A DNA stretch of 64,000 nucleotides from Sceloporus undulatus (GCF_019175285.1 NC_056530.1:5240795-5304794), one strand, 5' to 3'; shown: positions 31,716 through 42,677, counted from the stretch's first letter. The notes: generated by a model from the sequence alone, not told the origin. Numbers and translations: made by a program.

Positions 31716-32442
31716 ATAGAGTCCTTTGTTCTGCTCTCTACATTTCTCTTGCAGTTGTCTAAGGGCAAATACCATGTCTGTAGTGCTCCTATTAGCTCTA
31801 AAGCCACATTGGCTTTCAGGGAGAAGCTCTTCTGCAATAGCAGGGACTAATCTGTTCAGCAGTATCCTTGCAAGGATTTTTCCAGCGATGGAGAGCAGTG
31901 TTATATCTCGATAGTTTGAGCAATCTGATTTTGCTCCTTTTTTCTTGTACAGGGTGATGATGACTGCATCTTGGAGATCTGATGGCAGTTCGTCTTTTTC
32001 CCAGCAACTCACAAGGAGCTTGTGGAGTTTAGCATGGAGTACATGACCTCCATGTTTCTAAGCTTCAGGTGGAATTCCATCAATCCCAGCAGCCTTTCCA
32101 TTTTTCATCTGCTGTATGGCCTTAACGGTTTCTTCCAAAGTGGGGGCTATGTCCAATTCCTTCTTCATCGGTTGTTGTGTCATATGTTGAATAGCTGAGT
32201 CTTGGACTACTTGGTTGGCACTAAAGAGGCTTTGGAAATGTTCAGCCCATCGGTTCAGAATGGAAACTTTATCTGTGATTAGTGTTTGACCATCTGTACT
32301 GTATAGGGAGCTTTGGATCTGATATTTAGGTCCAAACACTGCTTTAAGAGCTTTGTAAAATCCTCTGGAATCACCCAGATCTGCACAACGTTGTGTCTTT
32401 TCTGCTAAGTTGATCCACCACTTCTTCTGAATGTCTCAGAAA

Positions 32443-32849
32443 TGTCCCTTTTTTTGAAAAGGGAGATTATATTAACTTTAAATAAAAATCATATCCTCAA
32501 TTAGTTTTGCTTTTAAGCTATATTTGAGAAACTCAAAGAAAAATGTGTGATTGCTATAATCTCAAAAGCTAGGCTTTAGAGACTGGTAGGAGAGCTCGGG
32601 AAAGGCACCTATTAAATTAACTTAATAAGCTTCCTTAAGAAGCAGATTCATAGCAATGTTAGCAATAGTTACACTCAGTATGCAGAACTAATAATGCAAA
32701 GTACGTTATGTAAGTAGATTCCAGTGTGCAGTAATTGCTCTTATAGTTTTGTCCAGGAACAGAAGTTGTATTTCAAAACATGAAACTTGGTTGTCTCAGC
32801 TCTCCTATTTTTGGTGCTTTCTTGTTTGGTAGCCCATTTGGTAGCCCAT
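32443..32849. other. AT-rich filler between the two LINE halves
   Basis: About 400 bp without LINE similarity, starting 'AATGTCCCTTTTTTTG' and ending 'GGTAGCCCATTTGG'. Under an inversion model this is the original 5' flank of the LINE, carried along with its 5' half. Confidence 0.6.
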
Positions 32850-34745
32850 TAATCCTGCTCCATTGACACCCCCTTGTCGTGGGGGAGAGGCTTGCACACC
32901 CTAATGATGTTGTGAGCTATGCTGGCGGTGGTATAATAGCCACCGGCAGGGCCTCCCATGCCAGACAGGTCACAACCGAAGGGTCTGACCAAGAGCGCCA
33001 AAGGGCAGGATGGGCTCTCTAGTCTTATGGCAACCATCCTAGGAGAAGGAAAACTCTATTCCCAAACCCGGGCAGATGGTGCTCGTCTAACCCTGTAAGG
33101 TCAACCATCTAAGAGAAGGAAACTCTAACCAAACCTATGACCCGAGGATCTCGCTGCTACCGTCCATGCTTGTCAAGGCCCCAGCAGATGAACCTCTGGT
33201 TTAAAGGGTGAGGCCAGTTCTGTGCATGCTGCGCTCCACTAGAAAAATCCATTACACAGGCTCGAAGGACACATCCAATCTCCGAAAATGCCCTGTAGCG
33301 ATAGGCGAGGGACGAAACGGCAGGTGTAAAGATGCACTGGAAGCCGTAGACCCAACCCTGCATGCAGGCGGTTCAGGACTTTGGTTGCTTGAGACTGACT
33401 GGGGATGACAGTCTTGTTTGGCAGCATCCTGAATGACCAAGCAGCCTTTTTTAAGGAGAGCACTGCTTGCTCCATATGGAGAGGGGCCTAGAAAAGGTGG
33501 CTAAAGAAAGCTCATCCCCAACAACCCGGTTGGCTAGCCGCGGCCAACGGGCATCTTCTGATGTGGTCAAACAAAGACAAAGAGACAAAGGCACACACCA
33601 GCTTCCAAAGATGCAAATAGACTAACGCTTGCATGCTGGAACATCAGAACCATGCAAGATTCTGCAGATAGTGGACGTCCTGAGCATAATTCTGCTCCAA
33701 TAACCCATGAACTGTCATGACTTAACATCGACATCACTGCTTTTAGTGAAGTTTGTCTCCACGAGGAAGGCAGCCTTAAAGAACACGGTGCTGGCTACAC
33801 ACTCTACTGGTCTGGCAAACCCAAAATTGAAAAACATCTTTCAGGTATAGGCTTTATGATCAAAAACTCCATTGCCTCCAAACTCGAAACCTTGCCAACA
33901 GGACACTCTGACCGCATTATCTCCTTACGCCTCCCACATGTTGTTCTCTTCAGTATATATGCCCCAACTATGCAAGCCGACCCTGTGAAGAAAGACAAAT
34001 TCTACTCAGACCTACGCCACCTTATACAGAAAGTCCCTGCAGAAGACAAAATCATTATCCTTGGTGACTTCAATGCCAGAGTAGGAAAGAACTTCGAAGC
34101 CTGGAAAGGTGTTTTAGGCAAGCATGATGTTGGAAACTGTAATGATAACGGACGCCTCCTGCTAGAGTTTTGTGCAGAACAGCAGCTGACTATTACAAAC
34201 ACCATCTTTCAGCAGAAAGATAGCTTGAAGACAACCTGGATGCATCCCCGATCCAAACACTGACACCTCATTTACTATATCCTGGTGCGCCAGAGAAATA
34301 TTTGCGATGTCTGTCATACCCGAGTGATGTCCAGTGCAGAATGTCAAACAGATCATCACCTCATAAGATGCAAACTAAATCTTCATTTTCAGTTCAAACC
34401 TAAGAGGGGTGGCATCCTAAAGAGGAGACTCCAAGTCAACAATCTTCAACAAGCTGCCATGAGAGACAACTTCCAGGCAAACTTGAAAACAAAACCTGAA
34501 GACCATCCTGTAGACTTCTCTCCTACAGCACTTTGGCAACATATCAAAAACAGCAACCTGCAATCTGCGGAAGAATCCTTAGGATTCTCCCTCAAGAAAA
34601 ATCAAGACTGGTTTGATGAAAACAACCAAGAGATCCAGGAGCTGTTGGCAAAGAAGAGGACTGCTCACCAGGCACACCTCGCCTAGCCATCCTACCATGT
34701 AAAAAAGCAGCCTTTCGCCTTGCATGTAGTCAACTCCAACAAAAG
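32850..34745 (+). mobile_element. Non-LTR retrotransposon, 5' UTR and endonuclease half, inverted
   Basis: A 750-bp 5' UTR-like stretch (from CTGCTCCATTGACACCCC) leads into an apurinic endonuclease on the plus strand: 'LACWNIRTMQDS', 'FSIYAPTMQAD', 'IIILGDFNARVGKN', 'TTWMHPRSKH', 'ECQTDHHLI'. Only two in-frame stops are seen in about 360 codons, one after 'THELS' and one after 'PRSKH' (both fit TGA replacing CGA or TGG). It ends at 34745 with 'KKAAFRLACSQLQQK'. The RT half on the other strand begins with the next expected residues, so both halves come from one element. Confidence 0.8.
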
Positions 34746-34955
34746 CCAACTAGATAGCAAATAAATAACAAAAGATAAGGAGAGTCACAGATATATTATA
34801 TAACTATTCACATTCCCCCCTCCATGACTGAACAGGAAATAACATATAAGTTTACACATTGCTTGCATTTTGAAATTCATACATTACCTCTTTAAGTTGT
34901 TAGATGTTTAACCCACATGACTGAAGTCACTAAATATCAGTTCTTTTTGTTTTCA
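34746..34955. other. AT-rich flank, nothing recognised
   Basis: Begins directly after the endonuclease half of the LINE. No feature is seen. Confidence 0.5.
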
Positions 34956-34959
34956 AAGA

Positions 34960-35215
34960 AGTAGCCATATTAGTCTCTTGCAGCATAAAAGTGAGGAAGG
35001 GAGGGGGAAGAAAAAAGATATATGGCAGAACTAGTCCACCTTGAAGACTAACTGGTTTTTATTTTAGCATGAGCTTTCATGGATACAAACCTACTTCATC
35101 AGATGTAGTATGCAGTGCATCCAAAGAAGTGCACTTATATCTATGAAAACTCATGCTACAATAACAAAACAAAACAAAACTGGTAGTCTGAAAGATGCTG
35201 CCACCTTTCTTTTCT
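34960..35215. mobile_element. Interspersed repeat ('GCATGAGCTTTCATGGATAC')
   Basis: Contains 'GAAGTAGCCATATTAGTCTC', 'GCATGAGCTTTCATGGATAC', 'TACTTCATCAGATG' and 'AAAGATGCTGCCACC', the hallmarks of a widespread unclassified amniote repeat. Related pieces lie at 15300-15340, 29400-29470 and 43600-43695. Confidence 0.5.
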
Positions 35216-35364
35216 TTTCTTTTCTTTTTCTCCCCTTCCCCCTTTTTTGTTTTTTTATGTGGCTTTTATTTTGCTAAATCTGCACTTGCACCTCTCGACC
35301 ACAAAGAGGAGACAGCAGACTGCAAAATAGTAAAAAAGCAATCCTCCAGCTATATCCTTGTCTG

Positions 35365-35610
35365 AGGGGCCATTCAGACTACTTTTCACCCTGGATCAGA
35401 ACCTGGATTAACCACGGGAAGTTCATATTCATCCCGAGTTTCCCACAAGAGAATCTGAGGCTTTCACACCCATTGAGGGGGTCATTTGGAAGTGGAGTAA
35501 AAGCTGTATCTTTTTTTAAAAAAAACCTGGGTCCAGTGAATATGAACTTGTCCCCGGTCATGATCAGGGCAAGTTCAGGGGAGGGATTTAGGTCAGAGGG
35601 AGGTCAGAGG
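35365..35610. mobile_element. Left part of a MITE with 'GGGGCCATTCAGACT' terminus
   Basis: AGGGGCCATTCAGACTAC (35365-35382) matches, in inverse, 'GTGAGTCTGAATGGGGCCT' at about 37310-37328. The inner 'GGGAAGTTCATATTCATCC' and 'AGTGAATATGAACTTGTCCC' pair as a foldback. Whether both ends belong to one element split by later insertions is unproven. Confidence 0.45.
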
Positions 35611-35631
35611 GCAGAACATGCCTCCCCTTCA

Positions 35632-35810
35632 TCAGAGTGACGGGGGAGGAGGAGGAAGAGCCAGGGGAAAGAAGGGTGCCATGGAGGGCATCATTGGAAG
35701 GAGGAGAAGGAAGGAGCCAGAGGAAAGAAGAGTGCCATGGAGGGCAGCATCGGGTGACAGAGGAGGAGGAGGAGGAGGAAGGGGAAGAAGGAGCCAGAGG
35801 ATGGATGCCA
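35632..35810. repeat. GGA/GAA-rich purine tract
   Basis: Repeated 'GGAGGAGGAGGAAG' and 'AAGAAGAGTGCCATGGAGGG' blocks; two partial copies of a roughly 65-bp unit. No gene. Confidence 0.6.
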
Positions 35811-35894
35811 AGAGAATCGGGGAGACGGATGGAGCCGGGGGTGTCAAGGGCAGAATCAGGCTTTTCACCATCTGCCAGGGAATGCTGGGCTGAG

Positions 35895-36352
35895 TGAGTG
35901 TTTGCTGCCTTCCTTCCACCTGGGCTCCACCCATGCCTCAGCTCCTGGACTTAAGGAGGAATCTTGTCTTCCCCCCATTCCCCCTCTCCTTTTGTATAGT
36001 TTTTATTGGATTTTAGGATTGAGATGGGGGATTGAGAATGGGGATTATTTTCTTTTCACTTGTTTTAACTCTATTACATGTTTGTATTTTGCTTTGTTAA
36101 TTTTATTGTTATAATTACCATGTATTTTTATTTTATTTTTTGCCAGTTGAACCTGTGTTGAGGGACTGGGAAAGGGGTTAAATATGTTTTTATTTTCTTT
36201 GATTGTTGTTGTATTTGTTTATGGATTTCGTTTGCTTAATCTTTTATGTATTCTATGTGTTTTGTAATTTTGTAATTGTAATTTTGTAAACCGCTTTGAT
36301 CTTCTTGGAAAGGCGGTATATAAATAAATTTTGTTATTATTATTATTATTAT
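35895..36352 (+). mobile_element. L2-type LINE 3' UTR and (ATT)n tail
   Basis: T-rich 3' UTR ending AAACCGCTTTGATCTTCTTG, 'GGCGGTATATAAATAAATTT' and (ATT)n, comparable to the end of the L2 at 54240-54325 ('ACCGCTGTGATCGC...GCGGTACAGAAATAAAATTT'). 5'-truncated. Confidence 0.65.
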
Positions 36353-36782
36353 GGGGGAGCAGGAGGAGAAGGAGGAAGAAGCCAGAGAAAGGGTCAATTC
36401 AGGGTAGGTCAGAGGGAGAGCAGGGAATGGAGCAGGCCTCTGCTCTTGCAGGCAGCTTTCTCTCTATATACTGTATTTTTAAAATTTTTTGACAGACTAT
36501 GTGCATGCTTTTTGCTACAGGTAGATACATATACTGTATAGATAGAATGCGTGTCTACTTGTGCTACTTTCTTTTTCATTTCCTTGCTCCCAGCACACAC
36601 TTTGCAAAAGGCTTTTTTTTCTAAATTATTTTTTCTATGCGAATGCTACAATGCAAATGTTACAAATGTTTCTCTTTCAATTTCACAAATTGATACAGAA
36701 TGCTTTTGCTACTGTCTGTAAGGAATTCTGGGGTGGCTGAGGGAAAGCAAAGGATGCAGAGATGCTATTTGGGGTGAGGAAT

Positions 36783-36792
36783 NNNNNNNNNN

Positions 36793-36842
<50 letters not shown>
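36783..36842. repeat. 10-N gap and (TTA)n microsatellite
   Basis: Ten N (36783-36792) precede about 17 TTA units. The gap probably marks an unresolved length of this microsatellite. Confidence 0.9.
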
Positions 36843-36843
<1 letters not shown>

Positions 36844-36960
36844 GTGTATGAGGCATTCTGGGGTGGCATGGAGGGATGATGCAGAAATGGCATTAGATTG
36901 CATTTTGGGGTTGAAAAGTGGAGCTGGGGGAAGATCCATAATCTGTAGTGACCCAAATAC

Positions 36961-36964
36961 ACAC

Positions 36965-36995
<31 letters not shown>
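36961..36995. repeat. (CA)n microsatellite
   Basis: Near-perfect CA dinucleotide run of about 35 bp. Confidence 0.95.
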
Positions 36996-36998
<3 letters not shown>

Positions 36999-37353
36999 GG
37001 TTTTTAAATTTGACAAAATATGTGCACACTCCCGCCTGTTTTTTTTTTTAAAAGGAGGGGGGAAGCACACTTCCGATTGCCCAATGGCTGCAGGAAAAGT
37101 CACCTTAACAAAAGCGGAACTGAATTTGATTGACAGCAAAGGAGCCTTCATTTTAAACCGGTACCTGCAAATGTGAACTCTCCGGGAGAGCGGCAATGGA
37201 ATTCAGGGTTTAATTACTCTGACTGAGGTAAATTTTTAGTGGGCACTTGCCTCCAGAGAGATTCGAGTGGGGCTACCTGACTCTGCCCAGTTCCATCCAG
37301 CGCAAATAGGTGAGTCTGAATGGGGCCTGAGTATATCTGATCTGAAGAAAATA

Positions 37354-38027
37354 TACTTCTCCCTCCACATTTGTGGCTTTGACTTTTGCATTTTTGATTA
37401 TTCATGGACTTTATTAATATGTTCTCTCTAGGAATATCTAGGGACCTTATTGTACAGGTCTGGCTGAAATGTTATAAAAGGGGCTGGGAAGGGAACAAAA
37501 TGAATGAGGGACGAGTGAGGGATGCATTTTACTGCACACAGAACGCTGCTGCCACCACCACTGCCACAAGTCCTCCTTCCGTTCCACATCCATCCTCCAT
37601 CTGTCCCAGAGGAGGTGATTTTTGAGAACTGTTCAGAACAGTTCTCAAAAATCTCCTCCTCTAGGATGGATGGGGAACAGAACGGAACAGGGACTTCCTG
37701 TGTGCGGTAAAATGCACCCCTCACTCATTCCATTACCTTCCCGGCCCCTTTTCCAGGAGCCCTGTGCAATAAAGCTCTAGATCCTCCAGTGTAATACTAC
37801 AGTCAACTTTAACCAAAAGTTGCACTGAAGGACCTAGAGATTCCTAGAGAGAACACTCCACTAGGCATTTGTAGCTCCTCCAGTGCAATGCTATGGTCAA
37901 TGTTTGGCAAATGTTGACTACAGGGGTGTTCTGTCCGGTAAAACCAGAGTGTTTTTGTTATTTGCGTTTTTTTCACATTCATGGGGGTCCTGTGCCTCTA
38001 ACCCCAGTGCATGTGGAGGGACAAGTA
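37354..38027. mobile_element. TA-inserting MITE containing a long palindrome
   Basis: Termini TACTTCTCCCTCCACAT and ATGTGGAGGGACAAGTA are inverted repeats, flanked by TA (37352-37353 and 38028-38029). Inside, 37419-37860 folds on itself. The arms 'GAGGGATGCATTTTACTGCA' and 'GGTAAAATGCACCCCTC' meet at a nearly perfect centre near 37635 ('TTTTTGAGAACTGTTCAGAA'). Tc1/mariner-type by its target site. Confidence 0.75.
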
Positions 38028-38029
38028 TA

Positions 38030-38735
38030 CATCGAAAGCCCACACTGGACCTTTTCCCAAAACCAAAGAACAAACTAGGAATTTCATAGGAAGAATATGG
38101 CTCTTTTTGCACAAAGAGATCTGAATGTCTGCGATCCATTGTAATTACTTTTAGCACATCTTAGCTAGTGTGTTGTTGTTGGTTTGAGTGTTGAACTGTG
38201 ACTTTCCCAGGTTCAGATCCCATTCTGTCATGAAACTCACTGGCTCTCCTGGATGTAGTTGCTTTTTCTCAGCCTGACATTTCTCACAAGGTTGTTGTGA
38301 AGATAAATTTGTTAGAAGGAGAGCCACATGTTTCATCTTGAGCTCACTCAAGGAAAGATGAGATATAAATGCAAGATACAAATAAATCACCTCTATTCCA
38401 GATTGATCTAAAGATGCATGGGCATTTTAGTACAGCTGTTTTGGGTTTCATGGGGGTGGGGGTGGGGAATCATTATAGAGTTATTCTACAAAGGTGCCAT
38501 TGCACTGGTCCACTATAGAACTATAGCTCTAAAGCCTTAAAGTCCAGGAAATCAAATTTAAACTCCATTAGCAACACAACAAGTTGCTTCCTTTGAGATC
38601 CAGGCTGCCTCTATCCTTTGTAAGGCCACTCACCCCTGTATTAGGTAGAGAACATGTGAAAATCAACCTGCTTTTGCATGTTTTTTCCAGCTTTTAAATT
38701 CCATTTTTGCACAGGATTCCGCCCATATGATAAAC
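38030..38735. other. Intergenic, one decayed LINE tail
   Basis: 'GATGAGATATAAATGCAAGATACAAATAAA' region near 38360-38390 resembles a LINE tail. The rest is unrecognised. A G-rich run lies at 38450-38466. Confidence 0.4.
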
Positions 38736-38738
38736 TCC

Positions 38739-38945
38739 ATAGAATCATAGAGTTGGAAGAGACCCCAAGGGCCATCCAGTCCAACCCCATTCCGCCATGC
38801 AGGAACTCTCAATCAAAGCACCTCAAACAGATGGCCATGCAGCCTCTGCTTAAAGACCTCCAAAGGAGACTCCACCAGTGTCCCAGGGAATGTGCCCCAC
38901 TGTCAAATAGCTCTTACTGTAAAGAGGTTCCTCCTAATGTGTTCC
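38739..38945 (-). mobile_element. CR1 LINE 3' end, antisense
   Basis: ATAGAATCATAGAGTTGGAA, 'GGGCCATCCAGTCCAACCCC', 'AGATGGCCATGCAGCCTCTG' and 'GTTCCTCCTAATGT' are the reverse of the CR1 3' end seen at 7100-7349. 5'-truncated. Confidence 0.85.
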
Positions 38946-39529
38946 GCTGCATTTATCAGAAATACAAACTGCAGGGGTCCTGGGCTTGCATTCTTCCGAA
39001 TCAAGAAGATTTCAAAAGAAAAATGACTTGACTATTGAGTCAGAAGGGATTTTTACTGGGCGAGTAGTGGTTGAAATTGTTTTAAAAGTCACTTTCAAAC
39101 CCCCTTTTTGCAGTGAGCCGGAGGGTACAGGCAACCTGTTCACTGGGGTGGTGTGGCCTTCTGGAGCTGGGAACCCCCCCCCCCCCCCCCTAATTATCAA
39201 TTCCTCTCCTGCTGCTGCCACTGTATTAACGACACCCACAGCTGCACACTGAAGGGGCAATTAATTGCCTGGCCAGTGTAACCGTGGTTACCAGAGGGAT
39301 ACAGCCAGTGAGAAAAAGATGGAAGGCAACTGATATAAAGCAGGAAAGATCTGACTCCAAGATTCCAATATGTAAGTGGCAAATGAATCTTGTACTTTTG
39401 TGGTTACGCTTTGCTTATTTAACCCACTACTAGGAGAATCGGTGGGCTAGGATCGGCCACTGTCACCTTCTGTCTCGGGGCACAACTACTGAAAGCATAC
39501 AGTGGCCATAGGCTAATATCGGGCTTGTG

Positions 39530-40076
39530 GGATCTCCTAAGGTCAGGTTTGAAAACCCCTTGCGTCAAGATGAGATGCATAGATATAGGATGGGTGACAC
39601 CTGGCTTGACAACAGAACATGTGAAAGGGATCTCAGAGTCTTAGTAGACCATAAGCTGAAGATGAGTCAACAGTGTGATATGGCAGCTAAAAAAGCCAAG
39701 GCAATTCTAGGCTTTATCAATTCTAGGCTGGATTGAAGGAAGTAATAGTCTCTGTTCTGTTTTAGTCAGGCCTCACCTGGAATACTGTGTCCAGTTCTGG
39801 GCTCCACAATTCAAAAAAGATGTTTAGCTTGAGTGTGTCCATAGGCGCGCAACCAAAATGGTGAAGGGTCCGGAAACCATGCCCTATGAGGAAAGACTCA
39901 GGGAGCTGGGGATTAGCCTGGAGAAGAGAAGGTTAAGAGGTGATATGATAGCCCTGTTTAAATACTTGAGGGGATGTCATATTGAGGAGGGAGCAAGCTT
40001 GTTTTCTGCTGCTCCAGAGAACAGGACCCAGAGCAATGGATGCAATCTACAGGAAAAGAGATTCCAGTTCAACATT
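39530..40076 (+). mobile_element. CR1 LINE, reverse-transcriptase C-terminus to 3' UTR (left part)
   Basis: The frame encodes 'GDTWLDNRTCERDLRVLVD' and '[14 protein letters not shown]', the CR1 C-terminal coding region. The conserved 'CACCTGGAATACTGTGTCCA', 'AGGGAGCTGGGGATTAGCCT' and 'CTACAGGAAAAGAGATTCCA' follow. The CR1 stops at 40076 within 'AACATTA' and resumes at about 42426. Confidence 0.8.
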
Positions 40077-42425
40077 ATATTACCAAGTTTGGTTTTATAT
40101 AAATTTTGGGTGCCATGCGATCTAAATCTATGAGCCCTGACTGACCCCATCGCTAGCCGCCATTACCCTAAAAGCGAGCTGACCACATAACCAGCTGTCT
40201 TGCTAGGCTTGGTTGAGGGAAAAAGGTAGAATTTAAACCTTTCAGCAAGCAGTTTTGGGAGTTGCCATATCAGTTTCGTAGGCTGCCCAAAGCCTACGAA
40301 GACAATAGCAGAGCTTCCTCCATTTCAGAGCGAGTGATTAAGTTAACGGCTCCACCATCGAGATATTTGTCCCCTCCTGAAAAGTGCCAGACCTCTTCTT
40401 TGTGTATCCATTGTGTAAGTTTCAGCTTAGACAAAGATAAAGTCATCAAGCCTTTGTTCGCTAGGCTGCCATAGCCTGAGGTTATGTTTAGGGGTAATAA
40501 TAATGTAATAAAATTTATTCGGTCTTTGACCAGTATAAAAACAAGATCACAACAAACAACATAACTGTTAAAGGTTAAAATATAAACTTATGATAAACTA
40601 TACTTGAGAGTATCCGAACAGAACATCTACACAGTAATAGGATGTCCATTTGTCAGATGAGGGCTCAATTTACAAACAATATAACAAAATTTAGCCTTCT
40701 TATAGGATACAGTAGAATCACAGTTAACCAATAGGAGGCATAAATAAAAAGAATCAGAATTACCTGGAAATTTACTCAGTAATGGAGTAATCAATTGATG
40801 TCGGATGTCTCTATAAAATTGACAATAAAGGAGAACATGCTCATTGGTTTCAACAGCACCCAAACCACATGGGCAGAAACGAAATTCAAAAGGTATTTTT
40901 TAAAATCTACCTTCCAACACGGCTGTGGGCAACACATTGAAATGTGCCAGGGTTAAAGCCCTTCTAAACTTAGGGAGGGTAACATGGAATAGGTATGGAG
41001 CTGGGGAAGAGGCCAGAACTTGAACACTGAACATAACATATTTTGAGAGGGAAGTGGAGTCCGTGTATCTTTCTACGTCTAGGATTTTTTGTTTAATAAT
41101 AGATTTAGCTCTATTGGCATCATGCTTTAGAATTTCATTTTTGTTGAGACCTAACTCATTCAATTTCTTAAGAAGAGATGTTTCCCAAGGAGATTTAAAA
41201 GAATCCAGAAAAATTAAATTTGTCAAACCTCCAGGGGTTTTGTGCAATTTTAGCCAATAGGTAAGTATACTAATTCACAAACTAAATTCTATTTTAATAG
41301 TCCCAGCCTCCCTTCTAAAGACAGCGTTCGGGACACAATGGGCGACCTGGAAAATTTTCCTAAGGAACTTAGTTTGCACACGTTCAATTACATTGATGTT
41401 ACTATACAGCCCCAGTTGGGCTCCATACAGGAGTTGAGGGCGAACCTTGGCATTAAACAGTTTGATTGCGGCCGGAATAAACTGAGCACCTTTGGTGAAT
41501 TTTTTTTTAAGAATAGCCGTTATGGTTCTTTGGGCATTACTAATAACAAGTTCTGAATGGGCTGTTCTCCTTCCAGAGGTATGAAATACAATCCCTAAAT
41601 ATTTGAAGGTCTTAACCTGCTCAATGTGTTGTCTATCCAGTCTCCATTGTCTCAATTTAGGACAGTGAGCAAAAATAAGAATCTTGGTCTTGGAGGAGTT
41701 AATTATTAATTTCTCCTCATTACAGTACAGAGCAAGAGAATTTAGGGCTCTTTTAAGTCCAATAGGAGATAACAAGAGAATAACGACATCATCTGCATAA
41801 AGCAATGAGTTAATGTGCTTATTAGCCAGCTTTGGGGGATGAAAGAAAAGATTATTCAAGGCAGAATGTTTAGGGGTATATAAGGACCCCACTCCCAATC
41901 CTCCAGTGGGCTTGTTGAGCTTTGGGTTCCAAACCTAATACCTTGCTTGTTGAGCAGCCTGCTCCAAGCTTGCAATCCTTGAGCCTTGGGCTCCGCTAAA
42001 ATCACTCGAGCTAAGCCAAAAGCTCACTGTCTCTCAGGCCTCGTTAGCTTTGCCCGCTGGAACTCAGCTCCTAGCCACCGCAATCGCCGCTTGCTTTCCC
42101 GTTCCCATGGCTGTGTCTCACCATTCACCATCCCTTACATCCGTCGCTTTGGAGAAGACTCCTAAGGTAAATATCCCAACGGTGCCTCTATCCTTTCTCC
42201 TCACCCCTCCCTTGCTTTAGCCTTGAATGTGTGTGTGCATGTGTGATCCCCTTTGTTGTGTGGCTTTAATAAATGTTTTATATTTTTATTGCAACTCATT
42301 GGCATTTTGAGTCTCTTTCTCTCTGGGGGTGGACTAGATGACCTCTGGTATACACATAGGGACCCGACCCTGCTGTGTGTGTTGTTAGGACACACCTCTC
42401 GTAAAATTCCCCTAATTCGATCCTT
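40077..42425. other. 2.35-kb insertion that splits a CR1
   Basis: The CR1 breaks within its 'AACATTAGGA...ACTTCCTGAC' segment and the rest is found 2.35 kb on. The insert holds about 420 bp of unassigned sequence (40077-40497), a LINE on the minus strand (40498-41900), and an LTR-like stretch at the right. I see no clean target duplication. Confidence 0.65.
40498..41900 (-). mobile_element. Non-LTR retrotransposon, RT C-terminal half, clade unresolved
   Basis: On the minus strand: RT 'SLLYADDVVILLLSP' and 'KTFKYLGIVFHTSG', then 'LFNAKVRPQLLYGAQLG', 'YLFHVTLPKFRRALTLAHFN' and a zinc-binding-like 'VETNEHVLLYCQFYRDIR'. The 3' end is 'ACCGAATAAATTTTATTACA' followed by a short (TTA) tail. It is 5'-truncated at the catalytic palm and broken by at least two frame changes. 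The protein type is common in squamate genomes, but I cannot name its clade with confidence. Confidence 0.7.
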
Positions 42426-42428
42426 CGT
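41912..42428 (+). mobile_element. LTR-like sequence (fossil, uncertain)
   Basis: About 0.5 kb that begins TGTTGAG, ends GTAACA, and holds an AATAAA signal near 42268 followed by a T-rich, U5-like part. It sits at the right edge of the insert in the CR1. It could be a solo or partial long terminal repeat of a Ty3-like element. No second repeat and no pol region are visible, so the call is weak. The copy is incomplete. Confidence 0.25.
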
Positions 42429-42633
42429 AACAACTTCCTGACAGTAAGGGCTGTTCAACAGTGGAACACATTCCTTTGGAGGGTTGTGGAACCTTCTTCT
42501 TTGGAAGTTTTAAACAGAGACTGGATGGCCATCTGTCAGGGGTACTTCGTGTATTCCTGCATGGCAGGGGGTTGAGTTGGATTTGATGGCCCTTGAGATC
42601 TCTTCCAACTCTAAGATTCTTTGATTCTATAAG
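42426..42633 (+). mobile_element. CR1 LINE 3' end (right part of split copy)
   Basis: AACAACTTCCTGACAGTAAG, 'AGTTTTAAACAGAGACTGGA' and 'CCAACTCTAAGATTCTTTGA' continue the CR1 interrupted at 40076. Confidence 0.8.
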
Positions 42634-42638
42634 AGAGT

Positions 42639-42639
<1 letters not shown>

Positions 42640-42675
<36 letters not shown>
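42640..42675. repeat. (CA)n microsatellite
   Basis: Perfect CA run of about 34 bp directly after the CR1 tail. Confidence 0.95.

Positions 42676-42677
<2 letters not shown>

Larger units (their letters stand above)
29868..32442 (-). mobile_element. Non-LTR retrotransposon, reverse transcriptase half
   Basis: Minus-strand coding from 'DIQKKWWINLAEK' (32442) through the RT ('SNYRDITLLSIAGKILARI', 'QCGFRANRSTTDM', 'GVKQGCVLAPTLF', 'LLFADDAALVAHSE') to a C-terminal 'CAFCNQTCLS...HQCAC' zinc-finger-like motif at about 29925-30000. The proteins of this LINE type are often mislabelled 'craniofacial development protein 2-like'. I cannot fix the clade (I- or RTE-like). The frame is broken by a few indels and stops and by two nested MITEs. 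Its other half, the endonuclease, lies inverted at 32850-34745. Confidence 0.8.

Noticed and set aside
33856-34263. Host gene resembling craniofacial development protein 2
   Set aside because: This label is routinely given to LINE endonucleases. Here the reverse transcriptase of the same element lies next door on the other strand.
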